A DNA stretch of 42,711 bases, taken from Plantago elongata (lineage: Eukaryota; Streptophyta; Magnoliopsida; Lamiales; Plantaginaceae). Position 1 is the stretch's first letter; every line of letters starts with the position of its first letter. The translations under genes were made by a program, and so were the position numbers. Of this stretch, positions 20,714 through 31,400 are shown piece by piece. The notes under the pieces were generated by a model, which was not told the DNA's origin, ran no database searches, and worked only from the letters and a program-made list of their open reading frames with translations. The stretch lies in contig JAYMSP010000733.1 in the NCBI GenBank assembly GCA_036897095.1, forward strand, positions 1-42,711, given 5' to 3'.

Positions 20714-21756
20714 TTTCTAGAGGCATAGGTCGAAGAACCTGTAACTCTACGTTTCCCCTGGGAAATATATGAAGTGTATATCGTGCCAGACTGACCCCCG
20801 AGGCCCGCATAACAGTCATCTAATATCTCAGAGAGATGTTTACCCATGTCATCGGCATTGGGAACATCACGGGAACATCGTAGAACGCCTGGATTCGGAA
20901 GAGGAAGTTTTCGAGTGGGATCAACCTGTCGTTGAATTGTACTTCCAGTTCCGCAGCAAACCTGATCAGATTGACATTCGTTGGAATGGGAGAGACTAGA
21001 CTGTTGCGCTGAAAAGTGAAATACTGAGCTTAGGTTGTCGCCACTGCCAGCGCAATTACCGTGGAAATTGGATCAACAACCAGCAGGCCCATCACGACTC
21101 CCAAAATCGGTGGAATGGTCAAGATTGGTTGTGGGTCCAACGGTGGTCGGAATAGGTATGGCACTGGGAATCTGGGAGGAGGAGGGAGAGCTGGCGGTGG
21201 TGGCCCAAGAACCGGAGGAGTTGGTCAAAACAAAGCGTGAGGAAGACCAAACTCCGGGTGATTGGAGGCTGCTGGGGCAGGTGCTGATTGGTTGAGAGGG
21301 ACTGATCGTCTGCAATTCAGAGTATTTTCCCGGTTGATCTGAAGATGGCGTGAAGAAACTGGCCGTTGGGGGTTGCATAAATTGGATGTTGGGCAGTATG
21401 GGTGTAGAGGTGGGACCAAGGGAGTTAAATACCCATTGGTGATGATCTCTTGATGAGGAGGGCGGAGTGGGCGTGGAGGGAGAGTTGGTTGGTAAAAGTC
21501 GTTGGATTGGGGGCGAGGAGCAGGCTGTCGAAGCGGGGCTGGTGGTCTGGAGGTCGGTACGAACGAAGGAGCAAGGGGGTTCAGGGGGCGGGTTGCAGGC
21601 GGAGGAGTTGTGGTTATTTAGTTACGCGCACATTCCAAACTTGCAAATTTCAACCATGGGTTTCTTAATTCACGAGAGAATTATTCATATATTAAAACAT
21701 GTCCATTTGTATCACTAAAGGGAGAATTACATATTGACTCATCCTCGAATACTTCT

Positions 21757-22820
21757 ATTTTTTGAGTAAAGAATGATTTTCATTCAAACAAACCAAAGAG
21801 TTACAAATTGGAGGGAATGGGACACCAACAACATAGAATAGAAAGATACATGAAGACAAATTACAAAGCAATAACTATGAAACTTGAGCTAAAAACAGAG
21901 AGGATCAGGTGGCTTCCACATAATCAAACGACAAGGTACCATACCATTTGCGTTTGATCCAATGCCACGACTCAGCATATCCGCAAGGCCATTTGCTTCA
22001 CGACGGATATGCCAAACTTCGAATTTTTCACATTCTGCAAGTAAAGCACGGGTTTGGAGATATATAGGACCAACATCGCCTAAGTCATTGCAGGAGCTCT
22101 TCAGATTTCGAATGACTGAGAGGCTATCGCCTTCTAACCACACTTTGTTGAAACCCATATCTCAAGCTAACAAAACGGCTAATCTAGCAGCACATGCCTC
22201 GGCAGTGTCAACAGCTGAGCGACCCTGCAGCTTCTTTCTGGACCAGGCAAGAATCAACCCCGTATGGTCCCTGGCCACCACTGAGATGCCTCTCGCTGCT
22301 CCGTTGTTGGGAATAGATGCATCAAAATTTGGTTTGATCCATCCTGGAAGCGGTGGAGACCAAGGCCCAAAGGCGAGTGTCCCACTGCAAACTGTTCGTA
22401 GAACCAACAGGTTTATAAACATTTGCTTTATAGAAAGAGATGTAACTCCGAGCATAGTTTATAGAGTCAAGAGGTTCAAACCAGAGTTGAAGTACACCAG
22501 CACGAGACAACAAAGAACTCAAAGTCACCATTATCCATACGAATCCGAGCACCATTTACCCATTCCCATATAGAGTTGCAAGGGAAGTAAATGACTGATG
22601 ACGGGACATTGGCAAGAGCCCAGAAAATACGAGAAAAGGGGCACTCTCTCATGATGTGAAGGAGAGATTCCGATGGTCCTTCACAAACTGCACAACGTTC
22701 ATCCAATGCCACATGCCTTCTCTTTAACTCACGGGAGGTAGGAAGTGAATTATGGAGCAAGCGTCAAAAAGAAGTGTTTGAGCTTGCCAGGAAGTTTAAG
22801 GTTCCACACGAAATTCCAAT
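21757..22820 (-). mobile_element. 3' fragment of an L1-type LINE (family A)
   Basis: The minus strand carries zf-RVT (LHNSLPTSRELKRRHV, CAVCEGPSESLLHIMREC, about 22760-22620), a linker, and RNase H (22455-21889). A 3' tail TTTACTCAAAAAA ends at about 21757. The zf-RVT and linker closely match those at 6200-5860 of the first LINE (VNGARxRMDxGxFEFFVVSCWC shared), so both are one family. The upstream RT is absent. A weak target duplication candidate (AATACTT near 21743 and 22820) was not conclusive. Confidence 0.82.
21889..22455 (-). pseudogene. LINE RNase H domain, one stop
   Basis: Starting in the PPLPGWIKPNFDAS region, all four acidic positions are visible: Asp in PNFDAS, Glu in TAEACAARLAVLLA, Asp in WLEGDSLSVIRNL and Asp in EANGLADMLSR. 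An in-frame stop separates LAVLLA from DMGFNKVW (about 22160). It is otherwise intact, suggesting a younger insertion than the first LINE. Confidence 0.8.
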
Positions 22821-22829
22821 ACTTTACTA

Positions 22830-23495
22830 TCTATTAATTATCCATGAATTATTTCCTACAATTTAATAACTATTCAATTATTTTTTTCATTTGATTTTTT
22901 AAAGATGCTCTTTGATGAATATGATACATTCCTAAACAAGCAAGATTATATCTGATTGATCGAACTAATTTTGGTAGAAATAAAATTCAATCTTTCTGTA
23001 AAATTCTTTACACAAAACACAATTAATATGAATGGACATTTCATGAGACTCTTTCTCCTCTCTTCATTTTTCATGACCAAAAGGTTAGAATTTCATGGCT
23101 TGTATTCAAGCATCAACAAGTGAATTTTCTCATGAATTCAACAGACAAGCACAAGCAAGCGTTTCGAATTTTGAAAATCGGAATCCACATCTTCTCTCTA
23201 AAGCAATAAACAAGAATCGAACTCCTTCCAAATATTTGAACACTAGATTTGATCAGTAATCAGGTAATAAGAACTCGGCTCCTTTCAAATATTTTGAATC
23301 CAAACATCTCAGCTTAATTTTCTATCTTTACATACTATTTTTTTGTTTGATATTTAGATTAATTTGTATGATTGTTGTTGTTTGAATTTATGATGCTTGT
23401 TGGTTTAGACTATATATGTGTTTTCATTAAATCGGAGAGTCAACAATGATACTTGTTAGTCCATGCTGTAGTTTACTTTGAGCTATTATCAATTA
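22830..23495. other. Intergenic DNA, nothing recognised
   Basis: AT-rich, with no open frame of note. It contains a few CAAGCA-type motifs (about 23145-23163) like those in the loop of the inverted-repeat element farther right. Confidence 0.4.
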
Positions 23496-23503
23496 CTTGG
23501 TAT

Positions 23504-23782
23504 CAGTGGTGAGGACAGGGGGTGCGGCCTCACCCCCAAACGCCACCGGATCTTAATATATGGCATGTGAATTCTATTATTTTTTTTGGACTAGTATAAA
23601 TTTAATTATTATTGATAAATATTAATTATATGTTATTTATTATTTTTAATTAATATGTTAATACTCAAAGTATGAAAATTTTACGTCAGTTCGATTATAC
23701 ATTCGAGTTCGATTAATTAAATTGTATTCATTTTTAATTTTGTTTTATATCTTGCACCTCTTAAATTCGAGTTCTGCCACTG
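23504..23782. mobile_element. hAT-like MITE with 8-bp target-site duplication
   Basis: The left end is CAGTGGTGAGGAC; the inverse of the right end is CAGTGGCAGAACT. The shared CAGTGG...A..A.C pattern fits plant hAT termini. The flanks are CTTGGTAT (23496-23503) and CCTGGTAT (23783-23790), an 8-bp duplication with one mismatch, as hAT transposases produce. The 279-bp interior is AT-rich and non-coding, so the element is non-autonomous. Confidence 0.78.
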
Positions 23783-24164
23783 CCTGGTATCATTAATATA
23801 TAGGATGAGACATTGGTGATTGGTGTTTTTCATTAATGATGGTTGTTATAGTAATAGTGATGCTTGGTGTTTTGATTGAAAATGATTGGGTTTTTTCTGA
23901 ACTTTTTATCCAATAGTCCTAATGATCCACATTTTTACTTTTAGACACAATGAGTATTTGAGTTACTAATGAGTATCTTTTTTACCAATTAATCATCAAA
24001 GTGACCTTCATGTAGCCTAGTTTGGATTTATTACATTTAGTTCAACTTCTTATTTTCCAAACATATCGAACAAAATCGTCAAATTAAAAGATCACAAACA
24101 AAACATAATTCATCAAATAAAAAAGTATTAAAAAATAAAATCGCATAAGTCAAGTTTATAAATA

Positions 24165-24565
24165 AAGTTTATCGCTGGCATAATTTGTCACATACAAAAT
24201 TTGTCCTTGGTAAAGTTTGTCCCGTGCATATTTTGCCACAGGCAAACTATGCTAGTGACAAACATTGCCGATGGTAAATTATGCACGGAACAAACTTCCT
24301 TCTTTGTAACAAAATAGCCAAGTTAAAAAAATAAAATATGTAAAACAAAACATAATCCGTCAAATGAAGGAAATTAAAAAAAAATCGCCAGATCAAATCT
24401 ATTAATACAATAAATCAACAAAGTTTGCACTTGGCATAATTTGCCACCGACAAAGTTTGCCACTGATATGGTTTGACATCGACAATGTTTGTTCCAGGTA
24501 TAATTAAAGTTTACCACTAGCAAAGTCTGTCACTTGCATAGTTTACCACTAACAAAGTTAGACTT
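24165..24565. repeat. Array of ~20-bp CAAAGTTTG / GGCATAATTTGCCA motifs, left block
   Basis: About fifteen irregular copies of ACAAAGTTTGYC and GGCATAGTTTGCCAC are interleaved. The unit is partly self-complementary. A longer unit is also repeated with ~250-bp spacing (AAACAAAACATAATYCRTCAA at about 24098 and 24344). Confidence 0.75.
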
Positions 24566-26254
24566 TTCTATGGTCAGACAGGCTTTCAACCTGCCTGACA
24601 ACAGGTAGCAAATAAAAAAATTGACATATTTATTCCATTAAATTTTTAATTAAAAAAATTAAAAATAGGTAATTTTAAAGAAATATTGTTTTATTTTAAA
24701 AAATATTTTAGAAGGTAAATAAATTCTGTGATTAATATTTACATTTTTTTAATTTAAATATTAGAAAAATTACAAATTAGTCATACTCCTAAAAACTTCA
24801 AGCACATTAGTCATTTATAAAAAAAAACATTCTACAAATTAGTTAAAACTTTGCTATAAATCAGTCATTTTCTTAATTTTAGTAACTTTTATATGTAACA
24901 TTACTTTTTTTTAGTGAAATCACATCCTTAAATACATATATAATCAAATCATATATTTTGGTAACTAATATTCTTTGAAAATAAAAAACCAACCTTTAAT
25001 CTCATGGGTTTTCAAACGTCATAAGTAAAAGTGATCAACATGCATCTTTATCATGAAATCAAGCATCATCATATATTTAGCATTCTTTTTAACCGTAGCA
25101 TCTTCATTCGGCACCACAATCAAACATAAATCGATTCCTCCATCTTCAATCAATCGGTTTGCATCTCCTCCATAGAAGTACCAATTCAGTCGTCAATCAT
25201 CTTGAAGTACAAGCATTTCAATTAGAACATTTCAATTCAAGCATCTTACGCATTCATGACCAACTGAGATTCAACCTTAAAGAAACAAGCATCCATTGCC
25301 TCATTAACTCATTCGTAGTACTAATCCTACCCCCTTCCCCAATCGACTACCACAATACTGAGTAATAATCGATGTTGAATGCTTATTGATGGTGATTTAA
25401 TTTGGTGACTGATTGACTTTAAAGAAGCAGGCATCTTTTAGCTTCCGATTGTCGAAAGCATCACATTTTATTGTAAGCAAGCATCATGAGAACTAGAAAG
25501 CAAGCATCACGTTTTATTGTAAGCAATCATCATGAGAACTAGAAAGCAAGCATCAGCTTATGTAAATCAGTGTAGTCGAATTTTAGATCGATAGAAGGTC
25601 TTAAAAGCAAGCATCATTTTAGTCCAATAGCATATATATACTATAATAAGTATTTGGAAGAAACCCAACAAAGGTGATGATGATGATGCATGCACAAATG
25701 GCAATGATGCCCGCTTAGAAATGAGCTATGACGTTTAAAATGCACGTAATATATCGTGAAGATTGTTTATAGATTTTGAAAGAATATTAGTGACCAAAAT
25801 GATTTAATTAGATATGTGATTAATGATATGATTTCATTAAAAATGGTAAGTATTGGTAAGGTTACATATAAAAGTTACTGAAATTAAGAATATGATTAAT
25901 TTGTTGAAATGTTTTAACTAAATTGCAGGATGTATTTTATGTATGACTAATGTGTTTGAAGTTTTTGGGAGTATCACCAATTTACAATTCTCCCTTAAAT
26001 ATTCATAAGGTGATAGGATGATCGCTTTACCACCTTGGCAACACCCATTCGCCCTTTCACATTATGGAATATTTAAATTTATAAAAATACAAATATTAGT
26101 GAAAAAATTCAAGTTTATCTTCTAAAATATTTTTAAGAATAAAATAATAATTTTGAAAAATTACCTGTTTTTTTAGTTTAGTATTTTAAAATATAACGAA
26201 ATAAATATATCAAATTTGTATTTGTTGGTTGTTGTCTAGCAAGGCGAAATCTTG

Positions 26255-26545
26255 TCTGACCGTAGAAGAGCCCAACAAAGTTTGTCGTTGGCATAGTTTG
26301 CCACCAACAAAGTCTGTTAATGGCATAGTTTGCCACCGACAAACTTTGTCGGTGACAAATTATGAACAGGACAAACTTCCTTTCTTGTAACAAAATTTGT
26401 TGTCAAATAATAAAAATGAAAAAAATTAAATTTCGCCAAATCAAGTTTATCAATACGATAAATCAACAAAGTTTGTCCCAGACATAATTTTTCATTGGTA
26501 AAGTTTGAAACTGGCATAGTTTGCCACTGGCAAAGTTGATTTGGC
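26255..26545. repeat. Array of ~20-bp CAAAGTTTG / GGCATAGTTTGCCA motifs, right block
   Basis: The same motif family as the left block: AACAAAGTTTGTCG followed by GGCATAGTTTGCCACC, repeated. The segment ACAAACTTCCTTTCTTGTAA...AATCAACAAAGTTTG (about 26371-26483) matches 24290-24435 in direct, not inverted, orientation. The two blocks therefore combine direct and inverted homology. Confidence 0.75.
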
Positions 26546-26929
26546 ATTTTTTTTAATATTTTATTTGATGAATTATATTATTTTTAATTTTTAATTGAAA
26601 AACCTAAAATGGATTTGGCACGTGTTGTTAAATAAGATCAAGACATAATGGGTATATTTGTCATTTAATATGACTAGATCTGTTTGTAACTGAAATTTAT
26701 ATTGTTGTCTTAGAGTTAATTTTTGTGTCATTGGTGAACAATTGGTAGCTCGTCGATATTTTTTCATATGTAATGAAAAAGAATCACATTATTGTATTGA
26801 AATTAAGCATCGTAATAGTAGTGTAGATCATGCTTGATGATTTCATTACTGATGCTTGCTTTTCTTGTATATTAAATACTTGGTAGTTTGAGTAAAGATG
26901 TTTGATTCTTACAATGCTGGCTTTAATTA

Positions 26930-27228
26930 CTAAGATGATTGCATTATTTTCAAAATGGTTTGAACTGATCGCTTTTGTTTCTAATGTTTGAAAGTCTTAG
27001 ACATCTTAAATAATTTTAATTTTAAAGAATTTTAGTTATCAAAATATATAATTTAATTTTATATGTATTTAAATATGTAATTTCACTGAGAAAGGTAAAA
27101 TTACATATATAAGTTACTAAAATTAAGAAGATGGCTGATTTTTAAAAATTAACTATTCTGTAGGATTTTTTTTTTATGAATAATGTGTTTGGAGTTTTTA
27201 GAAGTATGACTAATTTGTAGTAATTCAT
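26930..27228. repeat. Extra copy of the inverted-repeat arm
   Basis: This stretch matches the inner arm of the element to its left (24780-25020 read in reverse, and 25790-25985 read directly). Shared landmarks are TAAGTTACTAAAATTAAGAA, TAATGTGTTTGGAGTTTTTAG and AAGTATGACTAATTTGTA. No matching partner arm was found nearby, so it is a solo arm or part of another decayed copy. Confidence 0.7.
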
Positions 27229-28488
27229 TTACTAAATGTAGAAAAATTTTGAAAAATTATAAATATAGTCTAAAATTTAATAAATCTATATTTAAGTTCC
27301 AAAAGTATAACAAATTTGAAAATGACAAAAACTTAACAATATAAATTAAATTACCCATCACATTCATTAATTCTATAATATAACGGTAATTATATTATTT
27401 CAACAACAAATGATACAATTTAAAAACAGTAAAAGAAGTAAATAATACAATTCAGAAAAATAAAAGAAGAATACTACTAATTTATAATATAAATAACTAT
27501 ATAATTAGGGAGCTAAGAGAGACTAATTTTATGTACCAATATGGTGGGAAGAATGATATACATTTCTATTAATACAAAAGAAATTGTGAAAATTCAAGTT
27601 CTTGTAAGAATTTTAAAAATTCTGTAATATTGTATAATATTAATTATATAGTGTTGTGTTACATTGTAGATTTCTGTCTATTTATAAACTATAATTATTA
27701 TTAACATGATTGTCCCATGTCATAATTCAAGCCAATAAGAGCTTAATTATTATACAATTATTAATTATTAACAATTACTTGCAACTAAAAGAAAAGAGAA
27801 TATAGTTCAACTCATTCTCTACAAAAATTGAAGTCATAATTCAATCCAAATAACATTGAAGATGTCAAACTCATTCAAGATTAGGAAGCTTTTATGATGG
27901 CCAAACTTCCTCCACATAAGATTAAATGTTAAATTCCACAATAACAATTTAAAAATATTTGTCATATAGTTAATCCATTCTCAACAACTTCATCATCATA
28001 ACGTCTCAAACAATTTCAAGTTTCCAATTTAATCCTTGACCAATCAAAAAAGTCCATGAATTGACATTTTCTCAACTTTAAAGACACAAATCTTAAAAAG
28101 AACAATATGAAAATTCAAATTCATTGATTTAGAAGAAGACTAGCAAGAATTGTGATAGAGAAATATATCCACATTCATTCGATAAATAGTCATCATTTGT
28201 GCAATTTCAATTGCTACACCCTCTGCTGAAAAAGTTACCTTAATATTAACAACCATTTGCGAGTTAATATGGTATACTATCTAACTGGTGTACATGACTT
28301 GACATGCATGCATGCTAGTAACATGCACGTAGCCAAAATGAGTCATCCGACTGCTAGGCTGAACAACATCAAGTTTTGAACTTTCTTCTTAACGGCCGTC
28401 TCTACCCTTCATAAGGTATAACAATTTACGGAAGGAACTCCGAGTATATCAGTAAAAGTGGGATCTAGTCATTCAAGCTAGAAGATAT
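27229..28488. other. AT-rich intergenic DNA downstream of PCH2
   Basis: No gene is visible. A segment at about 27580-27700 (GTGAAAATTCAAGTTCTTGTAAGA ... GTAGATTTCTGTCTATTTA) resembles 15710-15830, so it is a dispersed repeat, possibly an LTR remnant. No clear AATAAA for PCH2 was seen on the minus strand within 100 bp of the stop. Confidence 0.45.
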
Positions 28489-31400
28489 TCAGTCTTTCAT
28501 CTCAGAACGTTCTCTTGTAGCTGTTTCGATCATTTTCTGCAAAAAATTGGCAGGTTCGCAACCAGAAGGATTTGAAAGGGCTGCATGTGTCAAAAATGGG
28601 AGCTTTCTAAGTGCTCTCCCGCTCAATCCCTGAAAGACAGTATAAAAACTTAAAAATTCTGATGCATAATTTCAGTGATACGCAGCTAGAAGAAGCAATG
28701 CAGAAGCTGGTGCAACTGCACTCTGGATGTAAACACCTGCAAACAGTTTTTATATAATTTTCTCTATGCTACAGTACTATTTCAGACAATCCATAGATTC
28801 TCTAATCTCAGGAATTACCCACTTTACATACATTTCAGTATAATTAAAAGTGATTTAGCAATTGCAAATGAACATCCATAGATGATAGATATGTCAATTT
28901 ATATGCATCCCTAAAAAATTCTGTGTTATTTTAACTTACTATAGGCTACCAAGCAGGAACATGATACTAACCTATACTTCAGTTCCCACATACACCAGAC
29001 GTTAGGATATCAAACAAACTTGAGAATCAAGCTGACCTATGAACTTACTAATCTGAGGGAAGTATGAACAGTTTACCTCACATGATTCTGCAGCTTGTAC
29101 TAATTGTACGATTGCAGCCTCTAGGACTGGAAGTCTGTTCAGTTGCTCTTTAATACTGGTGTAATGTGGAAGAGAAATGAGATTTCCAGCCTACAAACAT
29201 CCAATTTTTCATTTAAAATTCGCACAAAAAGTCACTTTATGAAGCTGCAGAGTAGGAAAGATATACGGTTATGTAATTGATCGTATGTTTAGGAAATTGA
29301 TATGATTGAGAGCATAGACAAACAAAACAGTTGAAATAAACATCTGAACCTGAGAATTTGATAGTATTCCAGCTCTCAAAAGCTCTAAGAAGCATGATCT
29401 TAGAATCTCATAACGTGCTTCAAGAGTTGGCGGCCCCACATATGCCTTAATATCAGCCCGGTCTACAAAAGCTATATCTGTAAGACAATGTCAAAAACCT
29501 GATAAGATTTCAAACCCTAAGAGACTGTAGAACTGGAGAAATATACAACTCCAACCAGGGGGAGAAGATGTGGAGACACCGAGATTAATAAATTGAGTCA
29601 AACAATGTACACGAATTCTGATTCAAATTCTAATCACCAAGTACCGAAATAACTTTCGAAGATCATTCTTCCTAATACTTCACTGCTCTGCACAGATCAG
29701 TTTATCACAACTACTAAGCTCACAATTTACTTATTGACTTTCAGATCAAACTAATAGCTTAAATGTTACTTAATCACCTTGCATGTAATATTCAAACCAA
29801 CTTCTGGTGAACTGATAATTGAGAATGTATATCGCACAATTGGATCTATCATTTTTTGATCTCAATTACAAAATTAATTTACTGATAACTAAGTTCATAA
29901 CCAGGCAAATAAGCTGATTTTCAAAAGGTGAGCAGTATGATGTTCACTACTAAATCTTTCAGCTCAGCATATTTTATTACCACCAGGAAAATGACCAGGA
30001 GTCAGTTTGAAATAGTGCATTGTAATGAAAGAAATATTAGTGGAATCTGTATCTGCAATCTTTTAAAATCTTACCAATTGCATCAGTTATATTTGATGTT
30101 GTCAGAACTATTACATTAGGTGAAGACTTCAGTTTGTCCATCTGTGTAAGGAGGGCATTGACAACCTGCAGAGCGGATTTAGACTTTATCATTCACAAGG
30201 TAATGTTTAGTAGTAACCAAATCAATTTTGGTATAACCCAAGACATACCCTTATAGAATCCGAAGGCTCAGAGCCAGACAAAGCGGCTTTCCTTGCAGCA
30301 GCAAGGCTTTCAACTTCATCTAAAAGTTTGTATAGCAAACGTTATATAGTATAACAGCTGTTTAGACCAAAATAATTCCAGTGTTTTTCATCAAATTCTT
30401 ACCAATTAAGACAAATACCAGATTGTTTTCATCTTCTACCATTTCTTGAATTTTGGAGAAAAGTTTTGCAACCTAAAATTGAAATTGGAAAATAATCATG
30501 CCATTGCTCAGCAGTGACAAAATACCAGAGGCATTAAGAGTTGTACTTCCTCTGTCCTGTCCCAAGTTTCCCATTTTGCTATTTTTGTCGTCCCACTCAC
30601 CTTTCCATTTCCATTTTGGCAATTAAACTATACACCCCACGTTACTAATAGGTACCCTTACGATATACTTATATGAGCAGCTTTACCAACCAACTGTCTC
30701 TTTTTAATTCATTCTTTAATTTATTTAGATAATAATCAACTTTCCACTATCAAACCATTATCAATTTTTATTCATAAATTATTATTTTCTCATTGAAATA
30801 ATGCTCATCTTTCCACTTTTCCTTATTTTGTTGACCAAAAATTTAATTGGAAAACATGGGACGGGACGGAGGAAGTAGTATATAGTATGCTTTCCTTGAA
30901 TCTTCTACATAAGGAACATTTTCATTGATCCAGAGAGATAACATATGTTCAGCCTATAACGTGAAACCGCATGAAATTATCCTATCCAGAGTACAAAGAT
31001 ATGAATGATCCTGTAAATGCCTTATTTTCCGGTTCTCGTTTATTGGTCTGGCGAGGTACATAAAGCTTCAATGTGCTATTCAGATTTTCTCTACTGGTAC
31101 ACTAATTGCTGCGGACTATTAGTATTTTCCACTTGGTGGTGTTAGAACTATCAATAAATTAACGGTGATAATAATTGGAAAGGATTGCATACCAGCTTGC
31201 CACTTTCAGAAAACCATTTACTGAATAAGGAATGTGCATTAACCTCAATCAACTGACTTTGCGGGTACCTGACAAGGAAAAATTATAGCCAAACAATGTC
31301 TGTTACACCAAGGACATAGAGATCACAAGAAAAATGGAGATTCACTGCCTCAAGAAACTCTTTACAGTCACAACCTTGAGCTAAAGCGAATAGCGAGTTT

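Larger units (their letters stand above)
16450..21650 (-). mobile_element. Long L1-type LINE (family B), inactive
   Basis: From right to left on the minus strand: a Pro/Ser-rich ORF1 tail (about 21640-20720), apurinic endonuclease (20713-about 19990), linker, RT (about 19460-18154), thumb/linker and zf-RVT (18069-17243), and RNase H (17215-16679). The 3' UTR runs to about 16450. The ORF1 N-terminus with its zinc knuckle is not visible, so the 5' end is truncated or eroded. All domains are split by stops or frameshifts, and key catalytic residues are changed. The protein sequence differs clearly from the 5187-8596 LINE, so this is another family. Boundaries are approximate; no convincing target duplication was found. 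Confidence 0.82.
24100..26620. mobile_element. Large inverted-repeat (foldback-like) element with subterminal short repeats
   Basis: Two arms are inverted copies at roughly 70-75% identity by eye: 24568-25035 pairs with 25720-26266, read in reverse. Landmarks in the left arm are TCTATGGTCAGACAGG, TTTTAGAAGGTAAAT and TAGTCATACTCCTAAAAACT. The right arm carries a ~70-bp insertion near 25990-26065. The outer flanks hold two arrays of short CAAAGTTTG/GGCAAACTATG motifs. The extreme ends (ATAATTCATCAAATAAAA near 24106; inverse near 26555-26575) are also complementary. The ~690-bp loop (25036-25719) is non-coding with CAAGCATC repeats. There is no transposase. It is best described as a MULE- or foldback-like non-autonomous element; class and exact ends are uncertain. 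Confidence 0.65.

Noticed and set aside
21962..22573. 203-codon + strand open frame
   Set aside because: Antisense to a LINE RNase H domain with all catalytic residues on the opposite strand.
23504..23782. A SINE, because of a TTCGAGTTCTGCC box-B-like sequence
   Set aside because: No box A at the right distance and no poly(A) tail; the inverted ends and 8-bp duplication favour a hAT MITE.
24165..26545. CRISPR array, because of short interspersed repeats
   Set aside because: The units are irregular, partly self-complementary and without uniform spacers or cas genes, in a plant nuclear context.
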